From Alienimonas californiensis (GTDB taxonomy: Bacteria > Planctomycetota > Planctomycetia > Planctomycetales > Planctomycetaceae): a stretch of DNA of 64,000 bases. The stretch spans positions 4,905,823 through 4,969,822 of the forward strand of contig NZ_CP036265.1 of the NCBI RefSeq assembly GCF_007743815.1. Reading direction: 5' to 3'. A program made the translations under genes and the position numbers. Below the pieces are notes generated by a model. It was not told the DNA's origin. It did not search any database and saw nothing but the letters and a program-made list of their open reading frames with translations. Shown one piece after another: positions 26,700 to 36,937 of the stretch (position 1 is its first letter; every line of letters begins with the position of its first letter).

Positions 26700-28646
26700 A
26701 TGGTCGCCCCCGCCGCCACAGACGTTCGCACCGACACGCTCGAAAGCCGCGTGCCGGAGGGGCCGATCGAACAGAAGTGGGACCGCTGCATCCGCGAGAT
26801 GAAGCTGGTCAACCCGGCGAACAAGCGGAAGTACGAGGTGATCGTCGTCGGCACCGGCCTGGCCGGCGGCAGCGCCGCGGCCTCGCTGGCGGAGCTGGGC
26901 TACCGGGTGAAGTCCTTCTGCATTCAGGACAGCCCCCGCCGGGCCCACAGCATCGCCGCCCAGGGCGGCATCAACGCCGCCAAGAACTACCAGAACGACG
27001 GCGACAGCGTCTGGCGGCTCTTCTACGACACGGTGAAGGGCGGCGACTACCGCTCCCGCGAGGCGAACGTCTACCGCCTCGCCCAGATCAGCAACAAGAT
27101 CATCGACCACTGCGCCGCCCTCGGCGTGCCCTTCGCCCGGGAGTACGGCGGGGCGCTGGCGAACCGCAGCTTCGGCGGCGCCCAGGTCTCCCGAACGTTC
27201 TACGCCCGCGGGCAGACCGGGCAGCAGTTGCTCCTCGGCGCCTACTCCGCGATGAACCGGCAGGTCTACGCCGGGCGGGTGAAGGTCTATGCCAAGCGGG
27301 AGATGCTGGACCTGATCGTGGTCGACGGCGTCGCCCGCGGCATCGTCACCCGGAACCTGAACAGCGGGAAGTTCGAGGTGCACCTCGGCGACGCGGTCGT
27401 CCTCGCCACCGGCGGGTACGGCAACGTCTACTACCTCTCCACGAACGCCAAAAGCTGCAACGTCACCGCGGCGTGGCGCTGTCACCGGCGGGGGGCCTAC
27501 TACGCCAACCCCTGCTTCACGCAGATTCACCCCACCTGCATCCCGGCCAGCGGCGACTACCAGAGCAAGCTCACGCTGATGAGCGAGAGCCTGCGGAACG
27601 ACGGCCGCGTCTGGGTGCCGAAGAAAAAGGGCGACAACCGCGCCCCGGAGCAGATCCCCGACGGCGAACGCGACTACTACCTGGAGCGCCGCTACCCGGC
27701 CTTCGGCAACCTCGTCCCCCGCGACGTCGCCAGCCGGGCCGCCAAGGAGCGTTGCGACGCCGGCTACGGCGTCGGCAAGACGGGCAACGCCGTCTTCCTC
27801 GACTTCCGCGACGCGATCCGCCGCGACGGCCGCAAAATTATCGCGGGGAAGTACGGCAACCTCTTTCAGATGTACGAGGAGATCGCCGACGAGGATCCGT
27901 ACAAGACGCCCATGCGGATCTACCCCGCCGTCCACTACACGATGGGCGGGCTCTGGGTGGACTACCAGTTGCAGAGCACGATCCCCGGACTGTTCGTGCT
28001 GGGGGAGGCGAACTTCTCCGACCACGGGGCGAACCGCCTCGGCGCCAGCGCCCTGATGCAGGGCCTCGCCGACGGCTACTTCGTGATCCCGTACACGATC
28101 GGCGACCACCTGGCGAAGATGAAACGGACGGAGATCACCGAGGATCACCCCGCCTGCAAGGAGGCTCTCGTCGAGAGCCGCAACCGTATCGAGGCCCTGC
28201 TCGCGGTGAGAGGTTCCCGCAGCGTGAACAGCTTCCACAAGGAGCTGGGCGCGATCATGTGGGAGCACGTCGGCATGGAGCGGGACGCCCAGGGCCTCGA
28301 GACGGCCATCGGCAAGATCCGCTCCCTCCGCGAGGAGTTCTGGCAGGACGTGAAGGTGGTCGGGACCAACGGCAGCTTCAATCAGGGACTGGAGCACGCC
28401 GGCCGCGTGGCGGACTTCCTGGAATTCGCCGAGACCCAGACCCGCGACGCCCTGGTCCGGGACGAAAGCTGCGGCGGCCACTTCCGATCCGAGCACCAGA
28501 CCCCCGAGGGCGAGGCGAAGCGGGACGACGAGAACTTCTCCCACGTCACCGCCTGGCAGTACTCCGGTGACGTCGAAGCCCCCGTGGAGCACCGCGAGCC
28601 GCTGAAGTTCAAGGAAGTTTCCCTCACTTCCCGCTCCTACAAGTAA
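26700..28646 (+). CDS. sdhA: Succinate dehydrogenase flavoprotein subunit (SdhA)
   Basis: The catalytic flavoprotein that oxidises succinate to fumarate. The 648 residues include an FAD-binding [15 protein letters not shown] (about residues 51-66), the covalent-FAD region [15 protein letters not shown] and the active-site region QIHPTCIP. The C-terminal half has [11 protein letters not shown] and [21 protein letters not shown]. The form resembles the epsilon-proteobacterial/Bacteroidetes-like class with a b558 cytochrome. It lies 68 bases after sdhC and 40 bases before sdhB. Confidence 0.95.
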   Translation: MVAPAATDVRTDTLESRVPEGPIEQKWDRCIREMKLVNPANKRKYEVIVVGTGLAGGSAAASLAELGYRVKSFCIQDSPRRAHSIAAQGGINAAKNYQNDGDSVWRLFYDTVKGGDYRSREANVYRLAQISNKIIDHCAALGVPFAREYGGALANRSFGGAQVSRTFYARGQTGQQLLLGAYSAMNRQVYAGRVKVYAKREMLDLIVVDGVARGIVTRNLNSGKFEVHLGDAVVLATGGYGNVYYLSTNAKSCNVTAAWRCHRRGAYYANPCFTQIHPTCIPASGDYQSKLTLMSESLRNDGRVWVPKKKGDNRAPEQIPDGERDYYLERRYPAFGNLVPRDVASRAAKERCDAGYGVGKTGNAVFLDFRDAIRRDGRKIIAGKYGNLFQMYEEIADEDPYKTPMRIYPAVHYTMGGLWVDYQLQSTIPGLFVLGEANFSDHGANRLGASALMQGLADGYFVIPYTIGDHLAKMKRTEITEDHPACKEALVESRNRIEALLAVRGSRSVNSFHKELGAIMWEHVGMERDAQGLETAIGKIRSLREEFWQDVKVVGTNGSFNQGLEHAGRVADFLEFAETQTRDALVRDESCGGHFRSEHQTPEGEAKRDDENFSHVTAWQYSGDVEAPVEHREPLKFKEVSLTSRSYK

Positions 28647-28657
28647 CCCCAGTCACG

Positions 28658-28679
28658 CCGACGCTCCGCGGAGCGTCGG
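28658..28679. repeat. Perfect 22-bp palindrome between sdhA and sdhB
   Basis: The sequence CCGACGCTCCGCGGAGCGTCGG is its own reverse complement. It occupies the middle of the 40-base gap between sdhA and sdhB, ending seven bases before the sdhB ATG. In RNA it would fold into a ten-bp stem. It lacks a U-tract and is more likely an element that tunes or processes the mRNA, or a dispersed palindrome, than a terminator. Confidence 0.85.
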
Positions 28680-28686
28680 GGAACGC

Positions 28687-29472
28687 ATGATGATCGACCT
28701 CCCCCACTCCGACGGCGGCCACCTCTCGCTGACGCTGAAAGTCTGGCGGCAGGCCGACGCCGACAGCCCCGGCGCCTTCGAGACCTACCGGGTCGACGAG
28801 ATCAATCCGGACATGTCCTTTCTGGAGATGCTCGATTGCCTCAACGAGCAGCTCACTCAGGAGGACAAAGAGCCCGTCGCCTTCGACCACGACTGCCGCG
28901 AGGGCATCTGCGGGACCTGCGGGGTGATGATCAACGGCATGGCCCACGGCCCGCTGCCGAACACGACGACCTGCCAGCTCCGCATGCGGCAGTTCCGCAA
29001 CGGCGACACCCTCGTGCTGGAGCCGTGGCGGGCCAAGGGGTTCCCGATCGTCCGCGATCTGGTCTGCGATCGCAGCGCCTTCGACCGCATCCAGCAGGCG
29101 GGCGGTTACATCTCGATCGGCGTGGGCAGCGCCCCCGACGCCAACGCCGTCGCGGTGCCCAAGAAGTTCGCCGACGCCGCGATGAACTCCGCCGCCTGCA
29201 TCGGCTGCGGGGCCTGCGTGGCGGCCTGCAAGAACGCCGCCGCGCACCTGTTCACCGGGGCGAAGATCTCGCACCTCGCCCTGCTCCCGCAGGGCAGCGC
29301 CGAGCGCAAGGACCGCGCCCGGCGGATGGTCGCCCAGATGGATGAGGAGGGCTTCGGCGCCTGCTCGAACACCAACGAGTGCGCGGCCGCCTGCCCGGCG
29401 AACATTTCGGTGACGGACATCGCTCGCCTGAACCGGGAATACGCTTACGCTTCGCTTGGCACCAGCGACTGA
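28687..29472 (+). CDS. sdhB: Succinate dehydrogenase iron-sulfur subunit (SdhB)
   Basis: The electron-transfer subunit of complex II with 261 residues from the ATG at 28687. It has an N-terminal plant-type ferredoxin domain with [10 protein letters not shown] for the [2Fe-2S] cluster, and C-terminal Cys groups [11 protein letters not shown] and [12 protein letters not shown] for the [4Fe-4S] and [3Fe-4S] clusters. The final CAAACP is the usual third group. Start candidates MM occur in a row. It is the last gene of sdhCAB. A hypothetical gene follows 18 bases after the stop. Confidence 0.95.
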   Translation: MMIDLPHSDGGHLSLTLKVWRQADADSPGAFETYRVDEINPDMSFLEMLDCLNEQLTQEDKEPVAFDHDCREGICGTCGVMINGMAHGPLPNTTTCQLRMRQFRNGDTLVLEPWRAKGFPIVRDLVCDRSAFDRIQQAGGYISIGVGSAPDANAVAVPKKFADAAMNSAACIGCGACVAACKNAAAHLFTGAKISHLALLPQGSAERKDRARRMVAQMDEEGFGACSNTNECAAACPANISVTDIARLNREYAYASLGTSD

Positions 29473-29490
29473 CATCCTCAAGGAATCGGC

Positions 29491-30012
29491 ATGGGCGACG
29501 ATCTGGCTGCGGCGTTGAACGACTGGCGGGCGGTCCTCAAACAAGAGCTTGAAGGGACGGCCGATCTTGTCAGGGCAGAGTCTGACGTGTTCGCGTTCGC
29601 GATCGACCTGCCGAGCGACCTGTCCAATCCCGGGTTCATGCCGGGCGTCGTCCGGGGGAGCTCCGGACAGAGCGTGGGAGCCCGTCTTTTGTCCGGGGAT
29701 TGGGAGTACTCGCCGCAGCTGTCCGCGTTCGATCAGGCGCAGGACCAACTGGTCGAAATCTGCGAGACGTATCACGACCGGTTGATCGGCGGCGATTATT
29801 CGGAGGACACGGCGGAGGGCGCCGCGTTCCGCGACGCGGTCTACGAAGCGTTTCTCACGTGCATGGCAGAGGTTTCGGACGCCGGTCGGTTTGGCGACGT
29901 CACCGTGAAAGCCCTCATGTTTTCCGACGACGAACATCCGGTGGTGGAGAAATCGCTCCGCCGCCTCAATCCTCCGGAGGTGGCCGAGGCGGCGCTGCCG
30001 CATTTGGCCTAG
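29491..30012 (+). CDS. Hypothetical protein downstream of sdhB
   Basis: A 173-residue acidic soluble protein from the ATG at 29491, 18 bases after sdhB. An N-terminal helix (DDLAAALNDWRAVLKQEL), a strand (VFAFAIDLPSDL), a Trp/Tyr segment (GDWEYSPQLS) and C-terminal helices can be seen. It has no signal peptide and no known catalytic motif. The layout weakly recalls DUF4303-like proteins, but I do not assign it. It may be carried on the sdh transcript by position. Codon use is slightly less GC-biased than its neighbours, which may point to a later arrival. Confidence 0.65.
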   Translation: MGDDLAAALNDWRAVLKQELEGTADLVRAESDVFAFAIDLPSDLSNPGFMPGVVRGSSGQSVGARLLSGDWEYSPQLSAFDQAQDQLVEICETYHDRLIGGDYSEDTAEGAAFRDAVYEAFLTCMAEVSDAGRFGDVTVKALMFSDDEHPVVEKSLRRLNPPEVAEAALPHLA

Positions 30013-30079
30013 CCGGCGTGCTTCGCCTCGGCTCGCGCCGCCTCTCGGCGAGGGCGAAGCGGGGTGGTACACTCCGCGG

Positions 30080-31204
30080 ATGGATCTGAAGACGACCCCG
30101 CTGCACGCCGTCCACCTCGCCGCGGGCGGGCACATGGTCGACTTCGCGAGTTACGACATGCCGGTGCGCTACGGCACGATCGTCGCCGAGCACGACGCCG
30201 TCCGCACCGCGGCGGGGCTGTTCGATATCTCCCACATGGGCCGCGTCCGGTTCTCCGGCCCGGACGCCGCGGCGCTGCTGGACCGCCTGCTGACGAACCG
30301 CGTGCCGACCGAGCCCGGCCGGGTAAAGTACGGACTGCTTTGCCGGGAGGACGGCGGAATCCTCGATGACGTGCTGACGACCCGGCTGGCCGACGACTGG
30401 CTGATGGTCGTCAACGCCTCCAACCGGCCGACCTGCCTCGAGTGGTTCCATCGGCAGGCCGACGGCGTGGATGTCGCGATCGACGACCACACGGCCGACA
30501 CCGCAATGATCGCGGTGCAGGGGCCCGAGTGTGCGGAGATCGTCTCCCACGTCGTGCACATGCCGTTGTTGGAAACGCTCGGCTATTACCGAGCCAGCCC
30601 CGCCGTCTGGGAGCGGCCGGGGGAGTCGCCGGTGGAGATCACCGTCAGCCGCACCGGCTACACGGGGGAGGACGGGTTCGAACTGATCGTTCCCGCGGAG
30701 TCCGCCGAGGAGATGTGGCGTGAACTGCTGGAAGTCGGCTCGTCGCACGGCCTCGTCCCCTGCGGGCTGGGCTGCCGCGACACCCTGCGGCTGGAAGCCG
30801 GAATGCCGTTGTATGGACACGAACTCTCGACGGAGACCGACCCTCTGACCGCCGGCCTCGGCTTCGCGGTGGCGCTGGAGAAGGGCGACTTCCTCGGCCG
30901 CGACGCGATTCGGAAGGTCAAGGAGGCCGGGCCGAAGCAGGTTCGGGTCGGCTTCGAGATGCGGGGCCGCCGCGTCGCCCGGGAGGGCGCCGCCGTGCTG
31001 CGGGGCGGGGAGGCGGTCGGCGTCGTCACCAGCGGCACGCATTCGCCCACCCTCGGCAAGGCGATCGGCATGGCCTACGTCCCGCCGGACGCCGCCGCGG
31101 AGGGAACCGAGCTTGAGATCGACGTCCGCGGCCGGGCCGAACCGGCGGTCGTCGTCTCCTTGCCGTTCTACAAACGGCAAACGATGAAGGCGGAACACCC
31201 CTGA
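30080..31204 (+). CDS. gcvT: Aminomethyltransferase, glycine cleavage T protein
   Basis: Catalyses transfer of the methylene group from the H-protein-bound aminomethyl arm to tetrahydrofolate, releasing ammonia. The 374 residues match family length. Visible are DFASYDMPVRYG and AAGLFDISHMGR at the N-terminus, RTGYTGEDGFEL in the middle and CGLGCRDTLRLEAGMPLYGHEL with the conserved catalytic Asp region. The C-terminal barrel domain contains VTSGTHSPTLGKAIGMAYV. The other glycine cleavage genes are not in the window, and no glycine riboswitch was recognised in the 67 bases upstream. Confidence 0.95.
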   Translation: MDLKTTPLHAVHLAAGGHMVDFASYDMPVRYGTIVAEHDAVRTAAGLFDISHMGRVRFSGPDAAALLDRLLTNRVPTEPGRVKYGLLCREDGGILDDVLTTRLADDWLMVVNASNRPTCLEWFHRQADGVDVAIDDHTADTAMIAVQGPECAEIVSHVVHMPLLETLGYYRASPAVWERPGESPVEITVSRTGYTGEDGFELIVPAESAEEMWRELLEVGSSHGLVPCGLGCRDTLRLEAGMPLYGHELSTETDPLTAGLGFAVALEKGDFLGRDAIRKVKEAGPKQVRVGFEMRGRRVAREGAAVLRGGEAVGVVTSGTHSPTLGKAIGMAYVPPDAAAEGTELEIDVRGRAEPAVVVSLPFYKRQTMKAEHP

Positions 31205-31299
31205 GGGGAAGTTCCCGGACGCGACAGACAACCACCAAAGCGACGGCGGTCCCCGGCCGATAGGCTTTCCTCCGCTCCCCTTCCGACGGACTCCACCCG

Positions 31300-31557
31300 A
31301 TGGCCGAACGCAACTTTTCCCCGCACGCGCAAAAGGCGATCAAGCGGTACTACGACAACCGCCCCGACATCGACCGCACGAAGCTGTCGGAACTGGTGAC
31401 GAACCTCTACCTCGCCGAGCCCGGCAAGGCGGAGAAGCTGTGGGACCGGGCTGAAGACCTGATGACGCGGCTCGAAGTGCCTCCCGCCCGGGTCAAGCAT
31501 GTGATGGGCAGCCGCGACGTCGCGGCGCTGGCGAAGGTCGTCGAGGAACTTCAGTAG
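31300..31557 (+). CDS. Small conserved hypothetical helical protein
   Basis: An 85-residue protein from the ATG at 31300. It is mostly helical and charged: SPHAQKAIKRYYDNRPDID, LSELVTNLYLAEPGKAEKLWDRAEDLMTRL and VPPARVKHVMGSRDVAALAKVV. It has no Cys and no membrane segment. It resembles a small planctomycete protein of unknown role. Its balanced composition and short intergenic spacing support a real gene. It is convergent with the lipoprotein gene at 31583. Confidence 0.75.
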   Translation: MAERNFSPHAQKAIKRYYDNRPDIDRTKLSELVTNLYLAEPGKAEKLWDRAEDLMTRLEVPPARVKHVMGSRDVAALAKVVEELQ

Positions 31558-31582
31558 CCGAACCGGCGGACGCCGACGGCCG

Positions 31583-31963
31583 TCACTTCGGGGCCGGTTC
31601 TTCGTCGCCGGGGACGAGGAGTTCCTGCTCGAAGTCCGGCTCCTCGTCCTTCTTCTCCGCCACCACGTCGGCCTTTTCCTTAGCGACCTGGCGGCGGGCG
31701 TCGTCGATGGCGTCCTCCGCCTCCTCACGGCCGGCGATCGCCTCTTTCAACTCTTGGCGCTGCTCGGCCACGTTTTCGTTGGCGTCTTCCAAGTCGTCCG
31801 CGGCGTCCCGCATGTCCTCCTGGGCCTCGGCGACGTCTTCCTGCTCCGCCATGACCTGGGCTTCCTCCGGGTTCTCCGGCACGGCTTCCTTCTCGTCATC
31901 CCCGCAGCCGATCAGCGGCAGGGCGCACAACAAAGCGGCGGGCAGCAGGCGGACGCGGGGCAT
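31583..31963 (-). CDS. Small coiled-coil putative lipoprotein
   Basis: A 126-residue protein with a signal peptide and a good lipobox (PLIGC, Cys20). The mature part is a highly charged helix (about residues 35-105) with Ala and Glu/Asp spaced as in a coiled coil (EAQVMAEQEDVAEAQEDM, DLEDANENVAEQRQEL), followed by a short acidic and proline tail. This resembles a lipid-anchored periplasmic filament or spacer such as an Lpp-like protein, but no homology is claimed. An AGGA lies eight bases before the ATG. Confidence 0.8.
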   Translation of the reverse strand: MPRVRLLPAALLCALPLIGCGDDEKEAVPENPEEAQVMAEQEDVAEAQEDMRDAADDLEDANENVAEQRQELKEAIAGREEAEDAIDDARRQVAKEKADVVAEKKDEEPDFEQELLVPGDEEPAPK

Positions 31964-32006
31964 CGGGATTGTCCTGGAGACATCGGGGCGGAGCAGGGAG
32001 GCATTC

Positions 32007-32032
32007 TAAGCCGGACGCGGGCGTCCGGCTTA
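32007..32032. repeat. Palindrome between aminotransferase and lipoprotein genes
   Basis: Two perfectly complementary 12-base arms (32007-32018 and 32021-32032, TAAGCCGGACGC and its complement) are separated by two bases. It lies 20 bases downstream of the aminotransferase stop and 44 bases upstream of the lipoprotein start, both on the minus strand. No U-tract is present. Its form suggests a dispersed palindromic element that may also terminate. Confidence 0.8.
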
Positions 32033-32052
32033 GGGACCTCCCCGATCCTGCC

Positions 32053-33339
32053 TCACCCCTTCAGGCAGCGGTCGATCTGACGAACGGCCTGCCGGAGCCG
32101 CTGTTCGTTCTCCACGATCGCCAGCCGCAGGAAGCCCTCGCCCTCCTCGCCGAACCCGCGGCCCGGGCTGACGGCGACGTCGCCCTCGGCCAGCAGCTTT
32201 AGGGCGAAGTCGATGCTGCCCATCGCCCGGTGTTCCTCCGGAATCGGCGCCCAGACGAACATGCCGGCCTTCGGTTTGGGAACGTCCCAACCGATGCGGT
32301 TCAGGCCGTCCACCAGGGCGTCCCGCCGCTTGGCGTACTCCTTGACCACCGCCGCGACGGCGGGGTCGGCGTGCCGCATGGCGATGATCGCGGCGATCTG
32401 CACCGCCTGAAAGATGCCGTAGTCGTAGTAGCCCTTGATGGTCGCCAACGCCCGCACCATCTGGGGGTTGCCGGCGCAGAAGCCGATCCGCCAGCCGGCC
32501 ATGCTGTAGCCCTTGGACATGGTCGTGAACTCCACGCCCACGTCCTTCGCCCCTTTACTGGCGAGGAAGCTGGGGGGCTGATAGCCCTCAAACCCGATGT
32601 CCGCGTAAGCGAAGTCCGAGAGCACCAGGAACCCGAACCGCTTGGCGAGCTTGACCAGTTCGTCGAAGAAGTCCTGCTCGACGGTGGTGCCGCTGGGGTT
32701 GTGGGGGAAGTTCGCCACCACGACCTTCGGCCTGGGGAACAGGTGCTCACAGGTGTAGGCGACGTTTTCGAGGTACGCGGCCGGGTCGCGGACGTCGAGC
32801 TGAATCACGTTCCCGCCGGCCAGCATCACGGCGTAGGCGTGGATCGGGAAGGTCGGCGCCGGGACGATCGCGGTGTCGCCGGGGCCCATCAGGGCCAGGC
32901 AGGAATGGCTGAAGCCTTCCTTGGAGCCGAGGCAGGCGATGACCTCGCTGTCGGGGTTCAGCGAAACCCCGTACTTGCGGTCGTAGCGTTTGGCAACCTC
33001 CCGCCGCAGGTTCTCGATGCCGTTGGAGACGCTGTACCGATGGTTTTTCGGGTCCAGCAGGGCCTCTTTGAGCTTGTCCGAGATCTGGGCGTCCGGCGGA
33101 TCGGTCGGATTGCCCATGCCGAGGTCGATCACGTCCGCCCCGAGCCGGCGGCGCTCCAGCTTGAGCTTGTTGATCTTGCCGAACAGGTACGGCGGCAGCC
33201 GCCGCACGCGGTCGGCGACCGGGATGTCGAAGGGGGCGTCCTCGAAGGAGACGTCGGTATCGGATTCGCTGCGCACGTCGGACGACGGTGGGGGGTGGGG
33301 TCCGCCGGAGCGGACGGGCGTTCGGGGACGGAGCCGCAT
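32053..33339 (-). CDS. Class I/II aminotransferase, AlaC-like
   Basis: A PLP-dependent aminotransferase of 428 residues from the ATG at 33339. The internal aldimine Lys lies in [15 protein letters not shown]. Other family segments are [48 protein letters not shown] and [14 protein letters not shown]. This set matches the AlaC-type aminotransferases, which make alanine or glutamate from pyruvate and 2-oxoglutarate, and resembles LL-diaminopimelate aminotransferases. A start further up at 33366 would add nine residues. Confidence 0.9.
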   Translation of the reverse strand: MRLRPRTPVRSGGPHPPPSSDVRSESDTDVSFEDAPFDIPVADRVRRLPPYLFGKINKLKLERRRLGADVIDLGMGNPTDPPDAQISDKLKEALLDPKNHRYSVSNGIENLRREVAKRYDRKYGVSLNPDSEVIACLGSKEGFSHSCLALMGPGDTAIVPAPTFPIHAYAVMLAGGNVIQLDVRDPAAYLENVAYTCEHLFPRPKVVVANFPHNPSGTTVEQDFFDELVKLAKRFGFLVLSDFAYADIGFEGYQPPSFLASKGAKDVGVEFTTMSKGYSMAGWRIGFCAGNPQMVRALATIKGYYDYGIFQAVQIAAIIAMRHADPAVAAVVKEYAKRRDALVDGLNRIGWDVPKPKAGMFVWAPIPEEHRAMGSIDFALKLLAEGDVAVSPGRGFGEEGEGFLRLAIVENEQRLRQAVRQIDRCLKG

Positions 33340-33417
33340 CGTAACGGCCCGTCCGCCGGACCCCACCGCCGAACGAACGTTCGCGTCGCACGGAGAGCGA
33401 AAACGGCGCAGGAAAAC

Positions 33418-33444
33418 GCCCCGGCCGCCGTGGGCGGCCGGGGC
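33418..33444 (-). terminator. Hairpin downstream of the parvulin gene
   Basis: A perfect 12-bp G/C stem (33418-33429 with 33433-33444) has the three-base loop GTG. On the minus strand it follows the parvulin stop (33486) by 41 bases and is followed by GTTTTCC, a short U-tract. Fits a rho-independent terminator. Confidence 0.7.
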
Positions 33445-33485
33445 GACGAACGTCCGGGGGACGTCTGAGACGGAACGAACCGCGA

Positions 33486-34598
33486 TCAGCGGGTGGCCGC
33501 GGCGTCGGCGCTGGAGCCGGCGGCGGTCTGCGGGTTCTTCACCTCGCCGGTGAGGAAGTTGTGGACCACGGTGCGATCGCGGATCTCCATGAAGACCTTG
33601 GCGACGCTCTCCTGAACCTTCTGCTCGCGGAGCTGTTCCTCGATCAGCGGGCGGACCTCGTCCAGCTTGGTGGCGGCGGGGTCCGTCACGCCCTCACGCT
33701 TGATGATGACGTAGCGACGCATGCCGGGGAACGGGAGCTGAATGATGCTGCTGATCTCGCCGTCCTTCAGAGCGAAGGCCTTCCGTTCCAGCTCGGCGGT
33801 CTCCTCGGAGCCGTACATGCTGATCGGGGGGATCACGCCGTCGAGGGCCTTGCTGCCCTCGTCGATGCTGTGCTGCCGGGCCAGGGCCCCGAAGTTCTCC
33901 GGGTTGGCGGCGGCCTGGCTGTAGATCTCCTGGGCCCGACGGAGGTTGTCCGTCATGATCATCCGGGCCTTCACCTTCGGCCCGTAAGTGCGGACGAAGG
34001 CCTTCTTCACGTCGTCCTGGGTCACCGTCACTTCGGTGTCGGCCAGCTTCTCGAGGGCCAGCTTCGGCCAGATCACGTCGTTGGCGTACTGCGTCGGGGT
34101 GACGCCGCGTTCCGCTTCGAGCATCCGCAGCCAGGTGTCGCGGTCGACCTCGTACTTCTTGGCGGCGGCGAGGATCTCCGCGTTCACCTCGGCGCCGGTG
34201 ACGGACACGCCGCCGGCTTCGCAGGCCATCTTCACGGTGGCCCGGTTGATCATGGATTCCAGCACCTCGACGCCGTACCGGGTCAGGCACTCCGCCTCGA
34301 CCTGATCCTGGGTGATCTTGAAGCTGTGCTTGCCGTCCGACAGCTTGGCGAGCACCCGGGAGCCGTCGGCGACCGCCGGGGCCTGCTCCGGGGCGACAGC
34401 GTTGGGGGCCGCCTTGGCCTGTTCGGTTTCGACGAGCTGCATCGCCCCCACGCCGGCGGCGGCGAGGGCGAACGTGCCGCCCATCAGCAGCGCCCAAGGC
34501 TTTTTCTTCTTCGACGCTCCGCCGAACGCGGCGGCGGGAGCGGGGCCGGCGGGGGCGTCGGCCGTGGGGAATTCGGGGGTGGGGGTCCCGTCGGCCAT
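33486..34598 (-). CDS. Membrane-anchored parvulin-type peptidyl-prolyl isomerase
   Basis: A 370-residue foldase from the ATG at 34598. It has one N-terminal hydrophobic helix ([21 protein letters not shown]) after a low-complexity Pro/Ala stretch. A SurA/PpiD-like chaperone segment follows (about 75-225), then a C-terminal parvulin domain (about 240-330, [21 protein letters not shown] and [14 protein letters not shown]). It would act on proteins crossing or outside the membrane. The last 20 residues are Ala/Ser rich. The upstream gene is the DUF58 gene. Confidence 0.85.
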   Translation of the reverse strand: MADGTPTPEFPTADAPAGPAPAAAFGGASKKKKPWALLMGGTFALAAAGVGAMQLVETEQAKAAPNAVAPEQAPAVADGSRVLAKLSDGKHSFKITQDQVEAECLTRYGVEVLESMINRATVKMACEAGGVSVTGAEVNAEILAAAKKYEVDRDTWLRMLEAERGVTPTQYANDVIWPKLALEKLADTEVTVTQDDVKKAFVRTYGPKVKARMIMTDNLRRAQEIYSQAAANPENFGALARQHSIDEGSKALDGVIPPISMYGSEETAELERKAFALKDGEISSIIQLPFPGMRRYVIIKREGVTDPAATKLDEVRPLIEEQLREQKVQESVAKVFMEIRDRTVVHNFLTGEVKNPQTAAGSSADAAATR

Positions 34599-34761
34599 CG
34601 TGGCGCGTCCGGTCGGGGTGCGGGGAGCGGGAAGACCGAGGGGCGGAGCGAGCCCGAACCTGCGCGGGCGCCGACCGACGGCCCGCGGGTGGTAGATCGT
34701 GGCGCGCGAACCGGTCAAGACGGCTCGTCCCGGCCCGGCGGCGCCTCGCGGCCCGACGCCC

Positions 34762-35715
34762 TCACGCCCGGCCGGTGCGGCCCGTGAGGAACCGCCCCAG
34801 CGCCGCGGCGAGCGGTTCGTCGACCACGGCCGTCGTCAGCGGCACGCCGACCCGGCGGCAAGCCGCGGCCAACTCGTCGGCGTGGGCCGCGAACGCCGCA
34901 CGATAGGCCGCCCGGCCGTCGATCCCGCCGGCCGCCACGGCCGGCCCGCCGAGCAGCGAGCGGAATCGCCGGGGCCGATCGAACGGAAAGGCGACCTCCG
35001 CCGGCGCCAGCGTCCGCAGGACGGCCGCCTCATGCCCGCGGCGCCGCAGATCCGTGAGGGCGGCGAACAGGCGGTCGGCGTCGGTCAGCAAATCCGACAG
35101 CAACACGACGACCCCGCGCCGCGTAAACCGTCCGGCCGCCGCCCCCACGGCCTCGGCGAGATCGATGCCGCCGCCGGGCACCCCGCGCGTCAGCGCCTCG
35201 CAGACGGCCGCCGCGTGGGCCGGCGCCGCGGACGCCGGCAAACGCGCCCCGCCCCCGCCGAGCACGGTGAGGGAGACGGCGTCGCGTCGGCGCAGCACGG
35301 CCTCCGCCAACGTCGCCGCGGCGGTGGCGGCGAAGCGCCATTTGGACGGATGCAAACCGTCGCCGCCGTCCGCCGCGGGGCCGCGATACGCCATGCCGGC
35401 GGAGGCCTCGACCACGAGGTGCACCGCCAGTCCGGTCTCCGCCTCGAACTGCTTGACGAACCAGCCCTCGCTCGTAGTCAGCCCCGCGGCGGCGTGCCGG
35501 CGTTTTCGCCAGTCGATCCGCCGCGGATCGTCGCCGACCTGGAACGGCCGATGTCCGGCGAACTCGACGCTGAAGCCGCCCCGGCCGCCGCGGTGGGCGC
35601 CGGCCAGCGTGCCGTCCGCCAGCCCCCGTCGCCCCAGCGGCAACCGCGCGATTGCCGCCAGTGCGGTCGGATCGGGCGCGATCGGACGATCGGCGGCGGG
35701 GCGGGGGGCGCTCAT
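34762..35715 (-). CDS. DUF58 domain protein
   Basis: A 317-residue protein from the ATG at 35715. The DUF58 core is GGFSVEFAGHRPFQVGDDPRRIDWR, in which the conserved RxxDWR/IDWR motif is clear. It is followed by a VWA-like fold (HLVVEASAGMAYRG, DAVSLTVLGG, GVVVLLSDLLTD). DUF58 proteins often lie next to MoxR ATPases in operons for protein assembly, but none is adjacent here. It lies upstream of the parvulin gene and downstream of the TPR lipoprotein on the same strand. Confidence 0.85.
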   Translation of the reverse strand: MSAPRPAADRPIAPDPTALAAIARLPLGRRGLADGTLAGAHRGGRGGFSVEFAGHRPFQVGDDPRRIDWRKRRHAAAGLTTSEGWFVKQFEAETGLAVHLVVEASAGMAYRGPAADGGDGLHPSKWRFAATAAATLAEAVLRRRDAVSLTVLGGGGARLPASAAPAHAAAVCEALTRGVPGGGIDLAEAVGAAAGRFTRRGVVVLLSDLLTDADRLFAALTDLRRRGHEAAVLRTLAPAEVAFPFDRPRRFRSLLGGPAVAAGGIDGRAAYRAAFAAHADELAAACRRVGVPLTTAVVDEPLAAALGRFLTGRTGRA

Positions 35716-35758
35716 CGCCCGGCAGGATACCGGCGCCGGGCAACCGCCCGCCCGGCCG

Positions 35759-36937
35759 TCAGCCGTTGGGCGCGTGCGGCCAGGGCGGGGGGACCGCCGC
35801 GTCCGACGCCGGCTCCGCCGCACGGCCGTACGCGCCGGATCCCGCCGGCGGCGGCTGGAACGCCGGCGGCGTCTGCGGGGTGGAGTAAACCGCCGGGGCG
35901 GTCGCCCCGCCGCCCAGCGAAGAGGCCGGCAGCACCCGTCCGGCGCGAGGCGGGTCGACGTAGGGCGAAGGATCGCCCGCGAACGGATCGACCGGCGGCC
36001 GCGTCGGCGTCGCCGCCAGCCGCGTCGGCTGCGATTCCCGCCCGGCCCCGACCGGCGGAGCGGTTGCGGGCAGCGCGTTCGCCGGTCCCGGCATCGGCCC
36101 GACGGCCTCCAGGGCGGCAATCATCTGATCGACCTGGGCCAACTGCGGGTTGTCGCCCGTATTGAGGGCGGCGGCGAGACGGAACTCCCGCAGGGCCGCT
36201 TGGCGGTCGCCGGCCCGGCGGTACAGCTCCGCCACGTTGAAGTGGGCGCTCGCCTCGCCGACGGAGGCGACGAAGTGCTCGCGGCTGCCTTCGATGTCGC
36301 CGCTCATGGCGGTCGCCACGGCCAGACCGTGCCGGGCGGTACGACGCTGCTTGGTGTCGTCGGCCGTCTTCGCCGCCAGCCCGTAGGTCGCGGCGCTCTC
36401 CCCCCACCGCCCGCGGTCCGCCTGGAAGCGGCCCAGGGCCAGCAGCGGGCGGGCGTCCGCCGGGGCGGCGTCGACCGCTTTCCGGTAGGCGTCCTCGGCC
36501 TCGTCCAGTTCGCCGGGGCGATCGCCGGCGCCCGTCTCGATGAGGCGGGCCAGGCCGATCAGCGCCTCCACGTTCTTCGGATCGTCCTTCAGAACCCGCC
36601 GGTACGCCTCTTCCGCGTCGTCCCGCCCGGTGGGGCTGACCTGACTGTTGGAACGCAGGTTGGCGTAGGCCAGATCCAGCGCCGCGGGGTTCTCGAGGTC
36701 GTTACGGGTCGCGGGGACCGGATCGGCCACCAACCCCGGCGGCGTCAGCGATCCCGCCTTGGCGAACAGCGCCGGCGGGGACCACCAGGACTTCGTTCCG
36801 CCGCCGTTCTCCGCGAGGTTCGCCCCCGCGGCCCCGCAGCCGGCCAACCCGGCGGCGCCGCAGGCGCCGGCGATGACGGCAACCCGCGACGCCCGACGGG
36901 CGAAGTCAGTCGGCCGGGAGGACGGTCGGACGGACAT
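35759..36937 (-). CDS. TPR-repeat putative lipoprotein
   Basis: A 392-residue protein with a signal peptide and a lipobox LAGC (Cys34). Residues about 105-285 hold about four tetratricopeptide repeats (DDAEEAYRRVLKDDPKNVEALIGLARL, ELDEAEDAYRKAVDAAPADARPLLALGRF, then SAHFNVAELYRRAGDRQAALREF). The C-terminal 110 residues are Pro/Ala rich and disordered. TPR proteins of this kind bind other proteins. The location is outside the cytoplasmic membrane. It is 43 bases upstream of the DUF58 gene. Confidence 0.85.
   Translation of the reverse strand: MSVRPSSRPTDFARRASRVAVIAGACGAAGLAGCGAAGANLAENGGGTKSWWSPPALFAKAGSLTPPGLVADPVPATRNDLENPAALDLAYANLRSNSQVSPTGRDDAEEAYRRVLKDDPKNVEALIGLARLIETGAGDRPGELDEAEDAYRKAVDAAPADARPLLALGRFQADRGRWGESAATYGLAAKTADDTKQRRTARHGLAVATAMSGDIEGSREHFVASVGEASAHFNVAELYRRAGDRQAALREFRLAAALNTGDNPQLAQVDQMIAALEAVGPMPGPANALPATAPPVGAGRESQPTRLAATPTRPPVDPFAGDPSPYVDPPRAGRVLPASSLGGGATAPAVYSTPQTPPAFQPPPAGSGAYGRAAEPASDAAVPPPWPHAPNG

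Noticed and set aside
30013-30079. Glycine riboswitch before gcvT
   Set aside because: Only 67 bases separate the genes and no glycine-aptamer pattern was recognised; a partial inverted repeat there is too weak to report.
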